Shown here one piece after another: positions 1-6,675 of a stretch of 18,034 nt of DNA (its first letter is position 1; every line of letters begins with the position of its first letter). The translations under genes and the position numbers were made by a program. Below the pieces are notes generated by a model. The model saw only the letters and a program-made list of their open reading frames with translations. It was not told where the DNA came from and made no database searches. Source of the stretch: Kiloniellaceae bacterium (GTDB lineage: Bacteria > Pseudomonadota > Alphaproteobacteria > Kiloniellales > Kiloniellaceae); NCBI GenBank assembly GCA_028280915.1, contig JANQKX010000548.1:1-18034 (forward strand), written 5' to 3'.

Positions 1-20
1 TGAACGGGCACGGTATCCAT
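1..20 (-). CDS. possible 5' end of a truncated divergent gene
   Basis: On the minus strand an ATG at 20-18 opens a frame reading M-D-T-V-P-V and then leaves the window. A GAGG lies about nine bases upstream of it. It would be divergent from the Lrp-type regulator at 136, the usual layout for such a regulator and its target. Only six codons are visible, so product and even reality are uncertain. Confidence 0.22.
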
Positions 21-80
21 GAGGTGGCCTCGGACGGTCGGGATCGGGGCGCATCGCCGGACACAAACTTCGTTTGCGTT

Positions 81-116
81 TCGTCGGGACTTCTTCTAAT
101 AAACCGACGAATATTC
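81..116. promoter_or_regulatory. inverted repeat and palindrome upstream of first Lrp-type regulator
   Basis: TCGTCGG (81-87) and CCGACGA (104-110) form a 7-bp inverted repeat with a 16-bp AT-richer spacer. A perfect 8-bp palindrome GAATATTC (109-116) overlaps the right arm. It lies 20-55 bp before the start codon at 136, where an autoregulatory operator of an Lrp/AsnC protein would be expected. The core CGAATATT recurs at 1106-1113 in front of the second regulator. The operator role is inferred. Confidence 0.4.
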
Positions 117-135
117 TTCAATTTTGGAAAAGTCA

Positions 136-612
136 ATGCGACTCGACAATATCGATCAAAAAATTCTGTCGATTCTTCTAAACGACGCCGGCACTTCCAA
201 GGCCGAAATCGCCCGCCGGGTGGGTTTGGCGGCCTCGGCCATCTCGGAACGTACCCGCCGGCTGGAGGAAGCCGGCTTCATCAAGGGCTACAGCGCCCGC
301 CTGAACGGGCCGGCCCTGGGGCTGCCGCTCCTGGCTTTTGTTTTTGTGCGCGAACTCAAACCCAACCCCGGCGTGGACACGGCCGACGCCCTGACCCAAG
401 TCACCGGCGTGGAGGAAGTGCACAAAATCGCCGGCGAGGACTGCTTCCTGGTCAAGATCCGCGCCGCCGGCACGGATGCCCTCTGCACCGTGCTGGACAA
501 CGAAATCAACGTCATCCCCAGCGTTTCCGGCGTGCGCACCACCATCGTGCTGAAATCCCTCTTGGAGGCCCCGCCCCTTTCCGGCGCGCCCCACCTGAGC
601 GCGTCCAGCTGA
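136..612 (+). CDS. Lrp/AsnC family transcriptional regulator
   Basis: This is a 158-residue DNA-binding protein of the leucine-responsive regulator (feast/famine) family. The N-terminus (about residues 1-50) has the typical start LDNIDQKILSILL followed by the helix-turn-helix around EIARRVGLAASAISERTRRLEEAGFI. The rest fits the RAM/Lrp ligand-binding ferredoxin-like domain (TGVEEVHKIAGEDCFLVKI), and length matches the family. ATG at 136 is preferred over TTG at 124 because the family normally starts just before this helix and a GGAAAAG lies directly upstream, although its spacing is short. The C-terminal 12 or so residues are rich in Pro, Ser and Ala and probably disordered. It is convergent with the DUF2000 gene and may be divergent from a gene beyond the left edge, its probable target. 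The effector, likely an amino acid, cannot be told. Confidence 0.93.
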   Translation: MRLDNIDQKILSILLNDAGTSKAEIARRVGLAASAISERTRRLEEAGFIKGYSARLNGPALGLPLLAFVFVRELKPNPGVDTADALTQVTGVEEVHKIAGEDCFLVKIRAAGTDALCTVLDNEINVIPSVSGVRTTIVLKSLLEAPPLSGAPHLSASS

Positions 613-660
613 ACGGGCCCAACTGAACGAGCCACTGGCAAAGAAGACCAGCCGCCACAA

Positions 661-1068
661 TCAGGCATGCATTTTCGCGCCCCTGGTGATCTTGTCGACG
701 ATCTTCTTATCCTCCCTCAGGGCCAATCCCACGAGATTGAGCGCGTCGGTGGCGCAGCTCTTGACGGTGGCCCGGTTGGCCGCGTCATGGCCGGTGGCGA
801 ACATGTCCTCGATATAGATGGCCAGGGGGACCCCGCGGCTGAGCGCCCGAGCATGGATCTTTTTCAAGCCCGCCCCATCGGTGGATAGCGCGATCATGGG
901 CTGGATCATGAGCGGCCGGTAGATCTGCCCGCTCCCATCCTCGTAAGGGTCGCCGATAAGCTCCGGATGACCGCCAACGATGCCGCTGGTGAGGAAGGCG
1001 GTCACGTTCAGCTTCTGCCAAACGAGAAGATCGTCACGGACGACGATTGCAATCTTGGTATCAAACAT
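661..1068 (-). CDS. DUF2000 domain-containing protein
   Basis: This 135-residue protein spans the whole DUF2000 family, whose fold resembles peptidyl-tRNA hydrolase II. Family hallmarks are the start FDTKIAIVVRDDLLVWQKLN, followed by TAFLTSGI and the central IYRPLMIQPMI. Biochemical function is not established. A GAGG about eight bases before the ATG supports the start at 1068. It is transcribed divergently from the Lrp/AsnC gene at 1196 across a 127-bp gap with an inverted repeat, so control by that regulator is likely. This pairing with a feast/famine regulator suggests a role in amino-acid or small-metabolite metabolism, but that is inference. It is not a secreted or membrane protein. Confidence 0.9.
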   Translation of the reverse strand: MFDTKIAIVVRDDLLVWQKLNVTAFLTSGIVGGHPELIGDPYEDGSGQIYRPLMIQPMIALSTDGAGLKKIHARALSRGVPLAIYIEDMFATGHDAANRATVKSCATDALNLVGLALREDKKIVDKITRGAKMHA

Positions 1069-1097
1069 GTTTTCGCCTCAGATTTCGGGATTTCTGT

Positions 1098-1119
1098 CCA
1101 AATATCGAATATTATTTGG
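1098..1119. promoter_or_regulatory. candidate operator between DUF2000 and Lrp-type gene
   Basis: CCAAATA (1098-1104) and TATTTGG (1113-1119) are a perfect 7-bp inverted repeat around an 8-bp AT-rich centre containing CGAATATT. The half site TTTGG is repeated at 1122-1126. The site lies in the divergent gap, 30-50 bp before the DUF2000 start and 75-100 bp before the regulator start. Its size and AT-richness fit Lrp/AsnC operators, so shared auto- and cross-regulation is inferred. Confidence 0.5.
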
Positions 1120-1195
1120 CATTTGGATGGTTTCAGAGTTTAGTGTTCATCCACGAGACACACAAACGAATCTCTTTCGGAAAAAGGCGGCAAAA

Positions 1196-1687
1196 ATGGC
1201 GATTGACCGAACCGATCAGCGCATTCTGGCGCTGTTGTCGAAGAACGCACGGATGAGCAACAAAGAGCTGGCCCACGCCGTGGATCTGTCGCCCTCCAGC
1301 GTTCACGAGAGGACCAAGCGCCTGTTTGACAGCGGCCTTATCGCCGGCACCCATGCGGAGGTGTGCCTGGACCGCCTGGGCCTTTCCTTGAGAGCGGTGC
1401 TGTTCATCCAGTTATCCGAGCACGAGAAGACCAACCTGGACCGTTTCGTCGCGGAGATTCTGCACATCGCCGAAGTCCGCGCGGCCTGGATGATCACCGG
1501 TCGCTTCGACGCCCTGGTCGAACTGGTCACCCGCGACACCACCCATCTGCACCGCATTGTCGTTGAAAAGTTCTCGTCGCGGGAGGAGATCCACCGCATC
1601 GAGACCTCGATCATTTTTGAAAGCGCCAAGCAAACCGACCTATCCGCCACCCTGGACCTGGCGCGGGAAACGCCTCAAACCGGGTAA
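1196..1687 (+). CDS. Lrp/AsnC family transcriptional regulator
   Basis: This 163-residue protein is a paralogue of the regulator at 136-612. The N-terminal DNA-binding part begins with IDRTDQRILALLS, and the recognition region is LAHAVDLSPSSVHERTKRLFDSGLI. The remainder is a RAM-type effector/oligomerisation domain (HIAEVRAAWMITGRFDALVELV). The frame is open well upstream, but ATG at 1196 gives the family-standard start and is preceded by a purine-rich AAAAAGGCGG. It is divergent from DUF2000 and convergent with the PhyH gene. Compared with its neighbour it has a longer tail after the effector domain (SATLDLARETPQTG). It probably controls DUF2000 and itself; ligand unknown. Confidence 0.93.
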   Translation: MAIDRTDQRILALLSKNARMSNKELAHAVDLSPSSVHERTKRLFDSGLIAGTHAEVCLDRLGLSLRAVLFIQLSEHEKTNLDRFVAEILHIAEVRAAWMITGRFDALVELVTRDTTHLHRIVVEKFSSREEIHRIETSIIFESAKQTDLSATLDLARETPQTG

Positions 1688-1754
1688 AGAGGTCGGCTGC
1701 CGCAGAGGAGCCGGTCGGGAAACAAACTCAAAACGGACTCCCTCTGGCGAAAAC

Positions 1755-2615
1755 TCAGTGCCGCCGCCAAATTTGCGGATAAAGATCCGTGCCGGGGCGC
1801 TGCCCTTCCTTGAGGCCGCGTTCGGTCATGACGGCGCGGTGGTCCGGGTCCATGCCGCAGTCGCGGAATTTGATGCGCACGTCGTCGCCGAGCCACTTGG
1901 TGGTGAAAACCCTGAGGTCCCGATCCTCGGCCAGCTTGCCGGAGCCGCCGTGCATGATGCGGCTGTTGAAGGCCACGCAGTCCCCCGGCGCCATGTCCCA
2001 GCTCACCACGCCGAAGCCTTGCGGGTCCGCGGCAATGTCGGGAAAGGCCGTCTCGGCCACGTGGGAAAAATCCACCTGGTCGATGCCCGCCTTCCCGTCC
2101 GGATTCAAATCGCCGAAATTGTACTGATAAAAAACGGAATCGAGCCGGTGGGAACCGGGAACATAAGCGAGCGCATTTTCCTTTTTGACCGGCACCAGCG
2201 GCATCCAAAGGGTACAGGTGTCATAGCCCTCCACCGACCAGTAGGGCTCGTCCTGATGCCAGGGCGTGGCGAACTGGCTACCGGGGGAGCGCACAAAAAC
2301 CGCATCAAAATAAAAATTGATGACACTGGCGCCCATGAGCTGCCCGGCCAGCGCGGCCGCCGGCGAGTCAAAAATGAACTTGCGGTATTCGGCGATGCCC
2401 TGCCAGGCCTGGCTGTCGTAGAACATCGTGCGCCCCGCCGGGTCACGGTCCCAGACCCGCGACCGATCGGTCGGATTTTCGCAATTGGCTTGCAGCCCCT
2501 GATCCAGCAGACCGATCCAGTCCTGGTCGAACAGGCCGGGCAGGAGCACAACGCCGTCGCGGTGATAGGTCTCGATTTCACCGGGCGTGAGGCCGCGCGG
2601 CAGGTCGCTGTTCAT
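1755..2615 (-). CDS. phytanoyl-CoA dioxygenase (PhyH) family protein
   Basis: This is a predicted Fe(II)/2-oxoglutarate-dependent oxygenase of 286 residues. It has the metal triad H-x-D (H120 and D122 in PWHQDEPYW) and a distal H222 in SRIMHGGSG, with R235 in DLRVFTTKW placed to bind 2-oxoglutarate. The start at 2615 is chosen because AGAGGAGGGG lies just upstream, although the frame extends another 23 codons. Enzymes of this family hydroxylate small molecules including phytanoyl-CoA, ectoine and many secondary metabolites. The substrate here is not evident, and I do not see enough to call ectoine hydroxylase. It lies downstream of, and in the same direction as, the EamA exporter with a 135-bp gap, so the two may be co-transcribed, which would fit modification and export of one metabolite. 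Confidence 0.9.
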   Translation of the reverse strand: MNSDLPRGLTPGEIETYHRDGVVLLPGLFDQDWIGLLDQGLQANCENPTDRSRVWDRDPAGRTMFYDSQAWQGIAEYRKFIFDSPAAALAGQLMGASVINFYFDAVFVRSPGSQFATPWHQDEPYWSVEGYDTCTLWMPLVPVKKENALAYVPGSHRLDSVFYQYNFGDLNPDGKAGIDQVDFSHVAETAFPDIAADPQGFGVVSWDMAPGDCVAFNSRIMHGGSGKLAEDRDLRVFTTKWLGDDVRIKFRDCGMDPDHRAVMTERGLKEGQRPGTDLYPQIWRRH

Positions 2616-2656
2616 GGCCAACCCCTCCTCTAAAGGATCGTTTGCCTTGGCAGGAT

Positions 2657-2670
2657 GATCCTCAAGGATC
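2657..2670. promoter_or_regulatory. short palindrome before the PhyH gene
   Basis: GATCCT (2657-2662) and AGGATC (2665-2670) form a perfect 6-bp inverted repeat with a 2-bp centre, about 45 bp before the PhyH start at 2615. It could be an operator, or chance; the loop is too small for a transcript hairpin. Confidence 0.25.
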
Positions 2671-2750
2671 GGGGCGACAATCAAAAAATACCTTGTGCTG
2701 CCAGCGAAAAAATCGATCGTCGAACGCCAGGTTGGAAATTGGCGGCAGCG

Positions 2751-3626
2751 CTAGCGCCGGCCCGTGGCGCCCGTTGAGGCCTTGCGTTCCCGGGCGGCCA
2801 TGAAAACACCACTGGCCATGATGATGCCGATGCCGATCCAAGTGGACAGCGCCGGCGCGTCGCCGAAGAGCAGAAAGCCGTAGAGGGTCGCCATGATGAT
2901 CTGAGTATAGGCCAGGGGCGCCACCAGACTGGCGTCCGCCTTGGAATAGGCCAGGACAATGAGCAGGTGGGCCGCCGCGGCGATCAAACCCACCAGCGCC
3001 ATCAAGGCGGCGGCGAACAGGCTCGGCGTGCGCCAAGCGGCCAGGCCGGGCGGCAACAAGAGCAGCGCGCCGATCAAGGCCGGCATGAGCCCGAGCACCA
3101 AGGTCGGCGCGCGCTGGCTGACGGCCTTGGTCATGAGCATATAGGCCGCCGTGAAAAGCGCCGCCGCCAGTACCCAAAGCAGCCCCAGGCCCGCCTCGGC
3201 GAAGGACGCCCCCGCGACGATGGTCACCCCGGCCAGGCCGATCACCGCCGCCCCCCAGCGGCCCAGGCCCACCTTTTCGTGGAAAAACACCACGGAGCCA
3301 ATCAAGACCAGGCAGGGAAACAGGAAAACCGTGGCCATGGCCTCCGCCAAGGGCGTCCACCGCAGCCCCGCCACATAACACACCGTCATCAAGACGAAAC
3401 AAGCCGCGCGCAGGACCTGATCCAGTTTAAGTTCCGCCCGGATCGCCCGCCAGCCGTGGAATGCGATGGTTATGGGCAGCAGGATGGCGGCATGGGCGGC
3501 GTTTCGAAACAGGGACACCTGCTCGGCGGAGAACGCCGTCACAAGATGTTTGGCAAGGGCGTCCGACAGGGGCATCAGGGCCATGGCCACCAGCATCGCC
3601 GCCATACCAACGACGTTGTTGCTCAA
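2751..3626 (-). CDS. EamA/DMT family transporter
   Basis: This 291-residue integral membrane protein belongs to the drug/metabolite transporter superfamily, with about ten hydrophobic helices arranged as two EamA repeats (roughly residues 8-140 and 150-285). Diagnostic segments include MALMPLSDALAKHL in helix 1, AGLRWTPLAEAMATVFLFP, and the second-half partner SKADASLVAPLAYTQIIMA. Such proteins export or import amino acids and other small metabolites. The start is doubtful. TTG at 3626 overlaps the stop of a 14-codon leader ORF, and ATG at 3605 would give 284 residues but has no visible ribosome site. The leader peptide (MGKPDERDN...) looks like a normal DMT N-terminus, so a one-base deletion may have split the original start. 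The PhyH gene follows on the same strand. Confidence 0.88.
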   Translation of the reverse strand: MSNNVVGMAAMLVAMALMPLSDALAKHLVTAFSAEQVSLFRNAAHAAILLPITIAFHGWRAIRAELKLDQVLRAACFVLMTVCYVAGLRWTPLAEAMATVFLFPCLVLIGSVVFFHEKVGLGRWGAAVIGLAGVTIVAGASFAEAGLGLLWVLAAALFTAAYMLMTKAVSQRAPTLVLGLMPALIGALLLLPPGLAAWRTPSLFAAALMALVGLIAAAAHLLIVLAYSKADASLVAPLAYTQIIMATLYGFLLFGDAPALSTWIGIGIIMASGVFMAARERKASTGATGRR

Positions 3627-3667
3627 GCCCTCTGTCCCATGTTGTCTCGCTCGTCCGGTTTGCCCAT
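3623..3667 (-). CDS. 14-codon leader ORF overlapping the EamA gene start
   Basis: ATG at 3667 follows GAGAGGGG by seven bases and encodes MGKPDERDNMGQRA. Its TGA shares bases with TTG at 3626 (TTGA overlap). Either this is a leader peptide that couples translation of the transporter, or it is the true N-terminus shifted out of frame by a single missing base. The sequence D-N-M directly before a membrane helix is typical of DMT N-termini, which favours the second reading or a sequencing error. Confidence 0.35.
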   Translation of the reverse strand: MGKPDERDNMGQRA

Positions 3668-4083
3668 GCCTTGTCCCCTCTCGGGCGGGTCCGAAAACCC
3701 GCCGAAGATACGATACCGGGATGTGATCGACGTCGTCGAGCCCCCCTTCACCCTGCCGAGCTTTCGGGTGGACCTCTTGCGGCACCCCAGGCGGCAGCAC
3801 GAGCCCGCCCATGTCTGGTTTCGGGGTCAGGTGAAAAAACTGATCTCGGCCCTATGATCAGGAGGCGGCGGTTCATGCCCGGATAGCGGCAAACCGGTTT
3901 TCCAATTACGGTCGTGCATATCCACGCCCATCCCATATTCATGGGACACCATTTTTGATTTTTTTCCTTTCAAGTGTCACCAATCCATGTCATTAATTTA
4001 GTTCTAGCTAATTTTCAATTTCATAATCAAAAACAATAATTTAATCAAGTCGCATAGTCATTAGATTAAGGAGCACTCTCAAC
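3668..4083. other. intergenic region between EamA and haloperoxidase genes
   Basis: This 416-bp gap divides into a GC-rich half (3668-3940) with no supported gene and an AT-rich half (3945-4083) with T-rich and A-rich tracts. The latter is the likely promoter region of the haloperoxidase gene. AAGGAG at 4068-4073 is its ribosome site. No clear -35/-10 pair or operator could be assigned with confidence. Confidence 0.5.
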
Positions 4084-5808
4084 ATGGTTAACAAGGAAGG
4101 CGCCTCGGGCGCAGGGGTCAGTGTGTCCGAAACCGACTCACCTGATCCGAGTTTGGAACGTTCACCCCACATCAGTCGACGGTCAGTGCTAAAGGGCGGT
4201 GGCATCGCCCTCGCCGTGGCCGGCACCACCGGCCTGGTCAATCCGGGCATAGCTGATGCGGCCGGCAAATCCGGATCCTTTGGCGGCGGCACCCGTCGGC
4301 GCATGAACGCGATGAAGGTACGTCAGCGCGCGGCGGTGGCCTATATGAAGCAACGCCTCCCCCGGCAAAAGAACAACGGGGACGACGCCCGCTATTCGGA
4401 TTACCGGGCGAGTTTTTTCAAAACCCTGCCGCAAAACCACCTGGGAGAGGTGGACCCATCGGCCTATGAAGACCTGCTGCGCGCCCTTTCAAGCGGATCA
4501 CAGCATGACTTCAACGCCGTCCCGCTTTCGCCGGGCAGCGTGCGCAAGCTGGCCAATCCGCAAGGCGCCTATGCCTACGAGATGTGCGGGCTGGACGGCC
4601 AGGCGACCCGCATTCCGCCGGCGCCCAAGTTTGCCGGCGCCCTTCAGTCAGCGGAGATGGGCGAGGTTTATTGGCAAGCCTTGACCCGCGACGTGCCGTT
4701 TCGTGATTACGATACCAGCACGGACATCGCCAACGCGGTTGCGGACCTGAACGCCTTCAGCAAAACGGTCGGCCCCAAAGACGGCGGCGTGGTCACCCCC
4801 GGCACGATTTTCCGCGGGGAGACCCCGGGCGATCTCATCGGGCCCTACATCAGCCAGTTCCTTTGGTTCGACGTGCCCTATGGGCCCAGCACCATCGTCC
4901 AAAAGTACGATCCGCCCATGCCCAATGACGATTTCGGCTTGGATTACAATGAATGGCTGAACATTCAGCGGGGCGGCCCCTCGCCCAACAATAACTTCAC
5001 CGGCACGCCGGTTTTCATTCGCGACAACCGTGGCCTGGGTGAATACGTGCACCGGGATTACCTTTTTCAGGCCTACCTAAACGCCGCGCTGATCATGTTC
5101 GGCCTCGGCCCCGATGCCTTGGCGCCCAGCAATCCCTATTTGGACATCGACAATCAAGGGGCCTTTGTCACCTTCGGCCCGCCCGCCGTCGGCGATCTGG
5201 TCACCAAGGCGGCCCGGGTCTCCTTGACCGGTGCTTGGTACCAGAAATGGCTGGTGCACCGTCGGCTGCGGCCGGAGGTCTTTGCCGGACGCATCGAAAA
5301 CCAAATGAACGGCGCCAAGGACTACGGAATCAACGATCAAATCATAGATTCCGACGCGGTCAGCCGCCTCAGAAGCGCCAATGGGAACAGCTTGCTGCCC
5401 TTGGCCTTTCCCGAAGGCTCGCCGACCCACCCCGCTTATCCGGCCGGTCATGCCACGATCGCGGGCGCCTGCTGCACCATCCTCAAAGCCTTCTTCAATG
5501 AAGACTACGAGATCCAGAACCCGGTGGAGGCCTCGGCCGACGGCAGCACCCTTGATCCTTGGACCGGCGCCCCCTTGACCCTGGGCAACGAGATCAACAA
5601 GCTGGCCAATAACATCTCAATCGGCCGGGATGCGGCGGGCGTCCACTATCGTACCGACGGCGTGGACGGTCTGACCGGCGGCGAGCAGCAGGCGATCGGC
5701 ATTCTGCAAGACTATAGCCGCACCTATAACGAGGACTTCGACGGTTTCACCTTCACCCGCTTTGACGGGACACAGGTCACCATTCGAAACGGCAAGGTGT
5801 TTACCTAA
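4084..5808 (+). CDS. vanadium-dependent haloperoxidase, Tat-exported
   Basis: This 574-residue protein of the vanadium haloperoxidase/PAP2 phosphatase superfamily oxidises halides with H2O2 using bound vanadate. All three vanadate-binding blocks are visible: K388 and R396 in KWLVHRRLRPE (spacing as in algal bromoperoxidase), G455-H456 in YPAGHA, and R515 and H521 in GRDAAGVHY. The usual Ser before Gly-His is Ala454 here. The N-terminus has a twin-arginine signal (SRRSVLKGG, Arg32-Arg33) with a hydrophobic stretch ending near ADA, so folded export to the periplasm is predicted. AAGGAG lies ten bases before the ATG, and a branched terminator follows. Halide preference cannot be read from sequence. 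It stands alone as a transcription unit and is convergent with the next gene. Confidence 0.95.
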   Translation: MVNKEGASGAGVSVSETDSPDPSLERSPHISRRSVLKGGGIALAVAGTTGLVNPGIADAAGKSGSFGGGTRRRMNAMKVRQRAAVAYMKQRLPRQKNNGDDARYSDYRASFFKTLPQNHLGEVDPSAYEDLLRALSSGSQHDFNAVPLSPGSVRKLANPQGAYAYEMCGLDGQATRIPPAPKFAGALQSAEMGEVYWQALTRDVPFRDYDTSTDIANAVADLNAFSKTVGPKDGGVVTPGTIFRGETPGDLIGPYISQFLWFDVPYGPSTIVQKYDPPMPNDDFGLDYNEWLNIQRGGPSPNNNFTGTPVFIRDNRGLGEYVHRDYLFQAYLNAALIMFGLGPDALAPSNPYLDIDNQGAFVTFGPPAVGDLVTKAARVSLTGAWYQKWLVHRRLRPEVFAGRIENQMNGAKDYGINDQIIDSDAVSRLRSANGNSLLPLAFPEGSPTHPAYPAGHATIAGACCTILKAFFNEDYEIQNPVEASADGSTLDPWTGAPLTLGNEINKLANNISIGRDAAGVHYRTDGVDGLTGGEQQAIGILQDYSRTYNEDFDGFTFTRFDGTQVTIRNGKVFT

Positions 5809-5844
5809 GGCCACCAGGTGGCACGGTAAATAAGGCCTAAACCG

Positions 5845-5912
5845 GAACCGGCGTTTTGCCAGGTGCTATAAGGCGTGCCTTGAAGTGCTTGGCGGAATGC
5901 CGGTTCTTTTTT
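5845..5912 (+). terminator. branched rho-independent terminator after haloperoxidase
   Basis: GAACCGGC (5845-5852) pairs with GCCGGTTC (5899-5906), followed directly by six T. The 46-base interior can fold a second small hairpin, AAGGC-GT-GCCTT. The outer stem plus T tract fits an intrinsic terminator for the haloperoxidase transcript 37 bp upstream. The large internal part is longer than usual. Confidence 0.6.
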
Positions 5913-5966
5913 GGGGTCGGTCAGTCCGAGACCGCATCTGGCCCGTGCGGCCCACGAGGTGACTGG

Positions 5967-6530
5967 TCAGTCGGGCATGCGTATGGCGGTGAAGGAAAAT
6001 TCGAAGCGGGCTTCTTCGCTGCAGGTCGCAAGATCAAAGGGGTTGCAGGTTTCCAGCGGCGTGAGAATGCGCAAGACAAATTCACCGACCAGGGAGCCGT
6101 CCCGCTTCACCGTAAGGCGATAGTCGGCGCGGCCAATGTCGCCCGCATCAGAAAATCCGAAGTCCAGAGTGGTCGCCGAAACGGAGCGCCGCCCGGTGCA
6201 GCGGTACCGGCCCTGCTGGGCACTGAAGGCCGTATCCACCACGCCGGCAAACTGCCGCGCGTCGATGGCTTCCATGGCCCCGTCGTCATGGAAGGTCATC
6301 AAGGAGCGCGAGGCATAGCTGCCGTCCGGATTCTCGGAGGTGCTCAGATAACCGCCGACGATGAGATGGCGACAGGCCAGGCCCGCCCCTTTGCGTTTGC
6401 CATCAGCCGCGGCGGCCGCAACGGGCAGCGCGACCAACAGGGAAAGCAGCAGCAAAAAAGCCGGAAAAAACCCGATCCATGCCCTTCGGTCGATCCATGT
6501 CCTCTGGTCGATCCATGTCCTCTGGCCCAT
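5967..6530 (-). CDS. exported protein of unknown function
   Basis: A 187-residue protein not recognised as a known family. GGAGG five bases before the ATG fixes the start. Residues 20-42 (FFPAFLLLLSLLVALPVAAAA) form a signal peptide core. The mature part has four Cys (53, 111, 162, 170) and reads as a small beta-rich domain, with alternating segments such as SRSLMTFHDDGAMEAID and YRLTVKRDGSLVGEFVLRI. The four cysteines could form two disulfides in the periplasm. The n-region is unusual: three tandem copies of an 18-bp unit encode repeated TWID blocks before the hydrophobic core. It is convergent with the haloperoxidase and followed upstream by the amphi-Trp gene on the same strand; no functional link is evident. 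Confidence 0.75.
   Translation of the reverse strand: MGQRTWIDQRTWIDRRAWIGFFPAFLLLLSLLVALPVAAAAADGKRKGAGLACRHLIVGGYLSTSENPDGSYASRSLMTFHDDGAMEAIDARQFAGVVDTAFSAQQGRYRCTGRRSVSATTLDFGFSDAGDIGRADYRLTVKRDGSLVGEFVLRILTPLETCNPFDLATCSEEARFEFSFTAIRMPD
6473..6526. repeat. three 18-bp tandem repeats in a signal-peptide leader
   Basis: CGATCCAT begins at 6473, 6491 and 6509, exactly 18 bp apart. The second and third copies share CGATCCATGTCCTCTGG; the first differs at a few bases. The period is a multiple of three, so copy number changes would keep the frame and simply lengthen or shorten the TWID-repeat n-region of the exported protein at 5967-6530. Confidence 0.85.
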
Positions 6531-6675
6531 GACAGCCTCCTATCCTGCAAATTGGATCCGCGGCTTGTACCGCCATTCCAAAGAAAGCCTCTCGGCATGC
6601 GGGAAATGTTAGCACAGCCTAATATTCTGACCAACTTGGATATGGGTCCCTACCAGGATTAAAAGATCAGGCGTT

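Noticed and set aside
1557..2633. Plus-strand 358-codon frame over the PhyH gene
   Set aside because: Mirror of the minus-strand PhyH coding sequence, no recognisable domain; the metal triad and ribosome site support the minus-strand gene.
4084..5808. Considered a PAP2 lipid phosphatase instead of a haloperoxidase
   Set aside because: The protein is 574 residues, Tat-exported and soluble, without the membrane helices of PAP2 phosphatases, and its K-x7-R-P spacing matches vanadium bromoperoxidases.
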